From G963662265 sp963668545 (GTDB taxonomy: Bacteria; Spirochaetota; Spirochaetia; CADAEX01), in NCBI GenBank assembly GCA_963668545.1, contig OY764868.1:3534001-3598000 (forward strand): a DNA stretch of 64,000 nucleotides. The letters are read 5' to 3'. This document shows positions 63,559 to 64,000 of this stretch, one piece after another. The notes under the pieces are model-generated. The model worked only from the letters and a program-made list of their open reading frames with translations, ran no database searches and was not told where the DNA came from. Both the position numbers and the translations under genes were made by a program. Each line of letters opens with the position of its first letter. Positions within the stretch are counted from its first letter, which is position 1.

Positions 63559-63706
63559 AAATAAGATTCCTGCCTTAAATGAATTATTAAGTATATAAAG
63601 CAGATGTATAATTGATTTCATAATCACCGGCTCCCTGTAAAATAATATCAGCTTTATCTTGGCCCTATTAACAGAAAACTCCTTTCCCTGTATATTTTAA
63701 AACAAT
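63559..63706. other. Gene-free gap before the last, partial gene
   Basis: 148 bases with no coding frame that I can support. A TATAAT at 63607-63612 is a possible -10 box for the partial gene at 63707, but no -35 box at the right distance is evident. No hairpin with a T run is seen. Confidence 0.4.
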
Positions 63707-64000
63707 ATGAAAAAACTTAATTTACTTATTCTTATATTTTTTACAGCTCCCTTTTTTGCAGCTGGATCAGGCCCTGATTTTGACCCTGAATTCAAGATCA
63801 CAACAAATGATGATCTGACTGTAGATGATTTTTATGATATAAAAGGGGACCTTAAAATAACATTTCCTGCAACTGATGATATAGATCTTGTCTTTAAAAC
63901 AGAACTTGACAAGCGGGAAGTGGATATTGAAGAACTCTCTGCAAGGTTCAGTATAAACAGCAAAAACAGATTAAAGATAGGCAAATTCGGCAACTCCCTT
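63707..64000 (+). CDS. Probable secreted or outer-membrane protein, N-terminal part (3' end outside window)
   Basis: An open frame of 98 codons from ATG 63707 continues past the end of the window. It begins with a clear signal peptide (MKKLNLLILIFFTAPFFAA) and then shows alternating, strand-like sequence: FDPEFKITTNDDLTV, DLKITFPATDDIDLVFKTEL and the end RLKIGKFGNSL. This layout resembles the start of an outer-membrane barrel, and the RLKIGKFG strand recalls the RIGKHTMSWGQG region of the barrel protein at 27481. The function cannot be known from this fragment. Confidence 0.7.
   Translation, partial: MKKLNLLILIFFTAPFFAAGSGPDFDPEFKITTNDDLTVDDFYDIKGDLKITFPATDDIDLVFKTELDKREVDIEELSARFSINSKNRLKIGKFGNSL

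Overview
The window is one long envelope-polysaccharide locus. Almost every gene is on the + strand and the spacing is tight, with many ATGA or TAATG stop/start overlaps. The source is probably a low-G+C Gram-negative (diderm) bacterium, because there are genes for ADP-heptose, a LolA-like carrier beside LolE/MacB-type permeases, and signal-peptide proteins that look like outer-membrane barrels. My best guess at lineage is a spirochaete, but this rests on general gene content and frequent TTG starts, and no marker gene in the window proves it. I see no tRNA, rRNA, IS element or CRISPR array, and no gene-free stretch longer than 300 bases.

Region 1 (1-23.9 kb) is very AT-rich and looks like a strain-variable O-antigen/glycan block. 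It starts inside a DegT-family sugar enzyme, followed by an SDR, a two-subunit transketolase (the second subunit broken by a frameshift at about 2700) and a radical SAM/B12 protein. This left-edge set suggests a branched or otherwise unusual deoxysugar. After it come many GT2 and GT4 glycosyltransferases, a GT10 fucosyltransferase-like protein, a sulfotransferase-like protein, methyltransferases, a cupin and a second aminotransferase. The block ends with a CDP-glycerol glycerophosphotransferase (20963) and a LicC-like nucleotidyltransferase (22123).

Region 2 (23.9-29.4 kb) is a lipoprotein or envelope transport module: two FtsX/MacB-type permeases, an outer-membrane lipoprotein-sorting protein, a probable outer-membrane barrel, and the ABC ATPase on the opposite strand, convergent with the rest.

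Region 3 (29.5-53.9 kb) is the most unusual part. It encodes three copies of a YidC/Oxa1-like membrane domain. Two are fused to a multi-TM segment plus an alkaline-phosphatase-superfamily catalytic domain of the LtaS/EptA type (29499, 40564). The third is a separate gene (47295) followed by two stand-alone catalytic partners (48005, 50472). These alternate with two CDP-glycerol-phosphotransferase-like proteins that carry an N-terminal YIDPGTGSM hydrophobic segment (32140, 46017) and two tandem TagD-like cytidylyltransferases (39545, 40115). In all three YidC domains the conserved groove arginine is replaced by asparagine. I infer a teichoic-acid-like polyol-phosphate (or phospho-substituent) assembly system in a diderm, with a repurposed YidC module as an obligate partner of the extracytoplasmic transferase. 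The same region encodes UDP-glucose dehydrogenase and UDP-xylose synthase, a Wzx-type flippase, two tandem polytopic proteins, a WbuB-like glycosyltransferase and an exostosin-like protein.

Region 4 (53.9-64 kb) makes ADP-heptose and LPS-core-like sugars: HldE, HldD, GmhB, a uronate-4-epimerase-like SDR, a GT9 heptosyltransferase, two GT4 enzymes and another SDR. A clear rho-independent terminator at 62411-62449 ends this block. It is followed by a secreted beta-helix protein and the start of a probable outer-membrane protein that runs off the window end.
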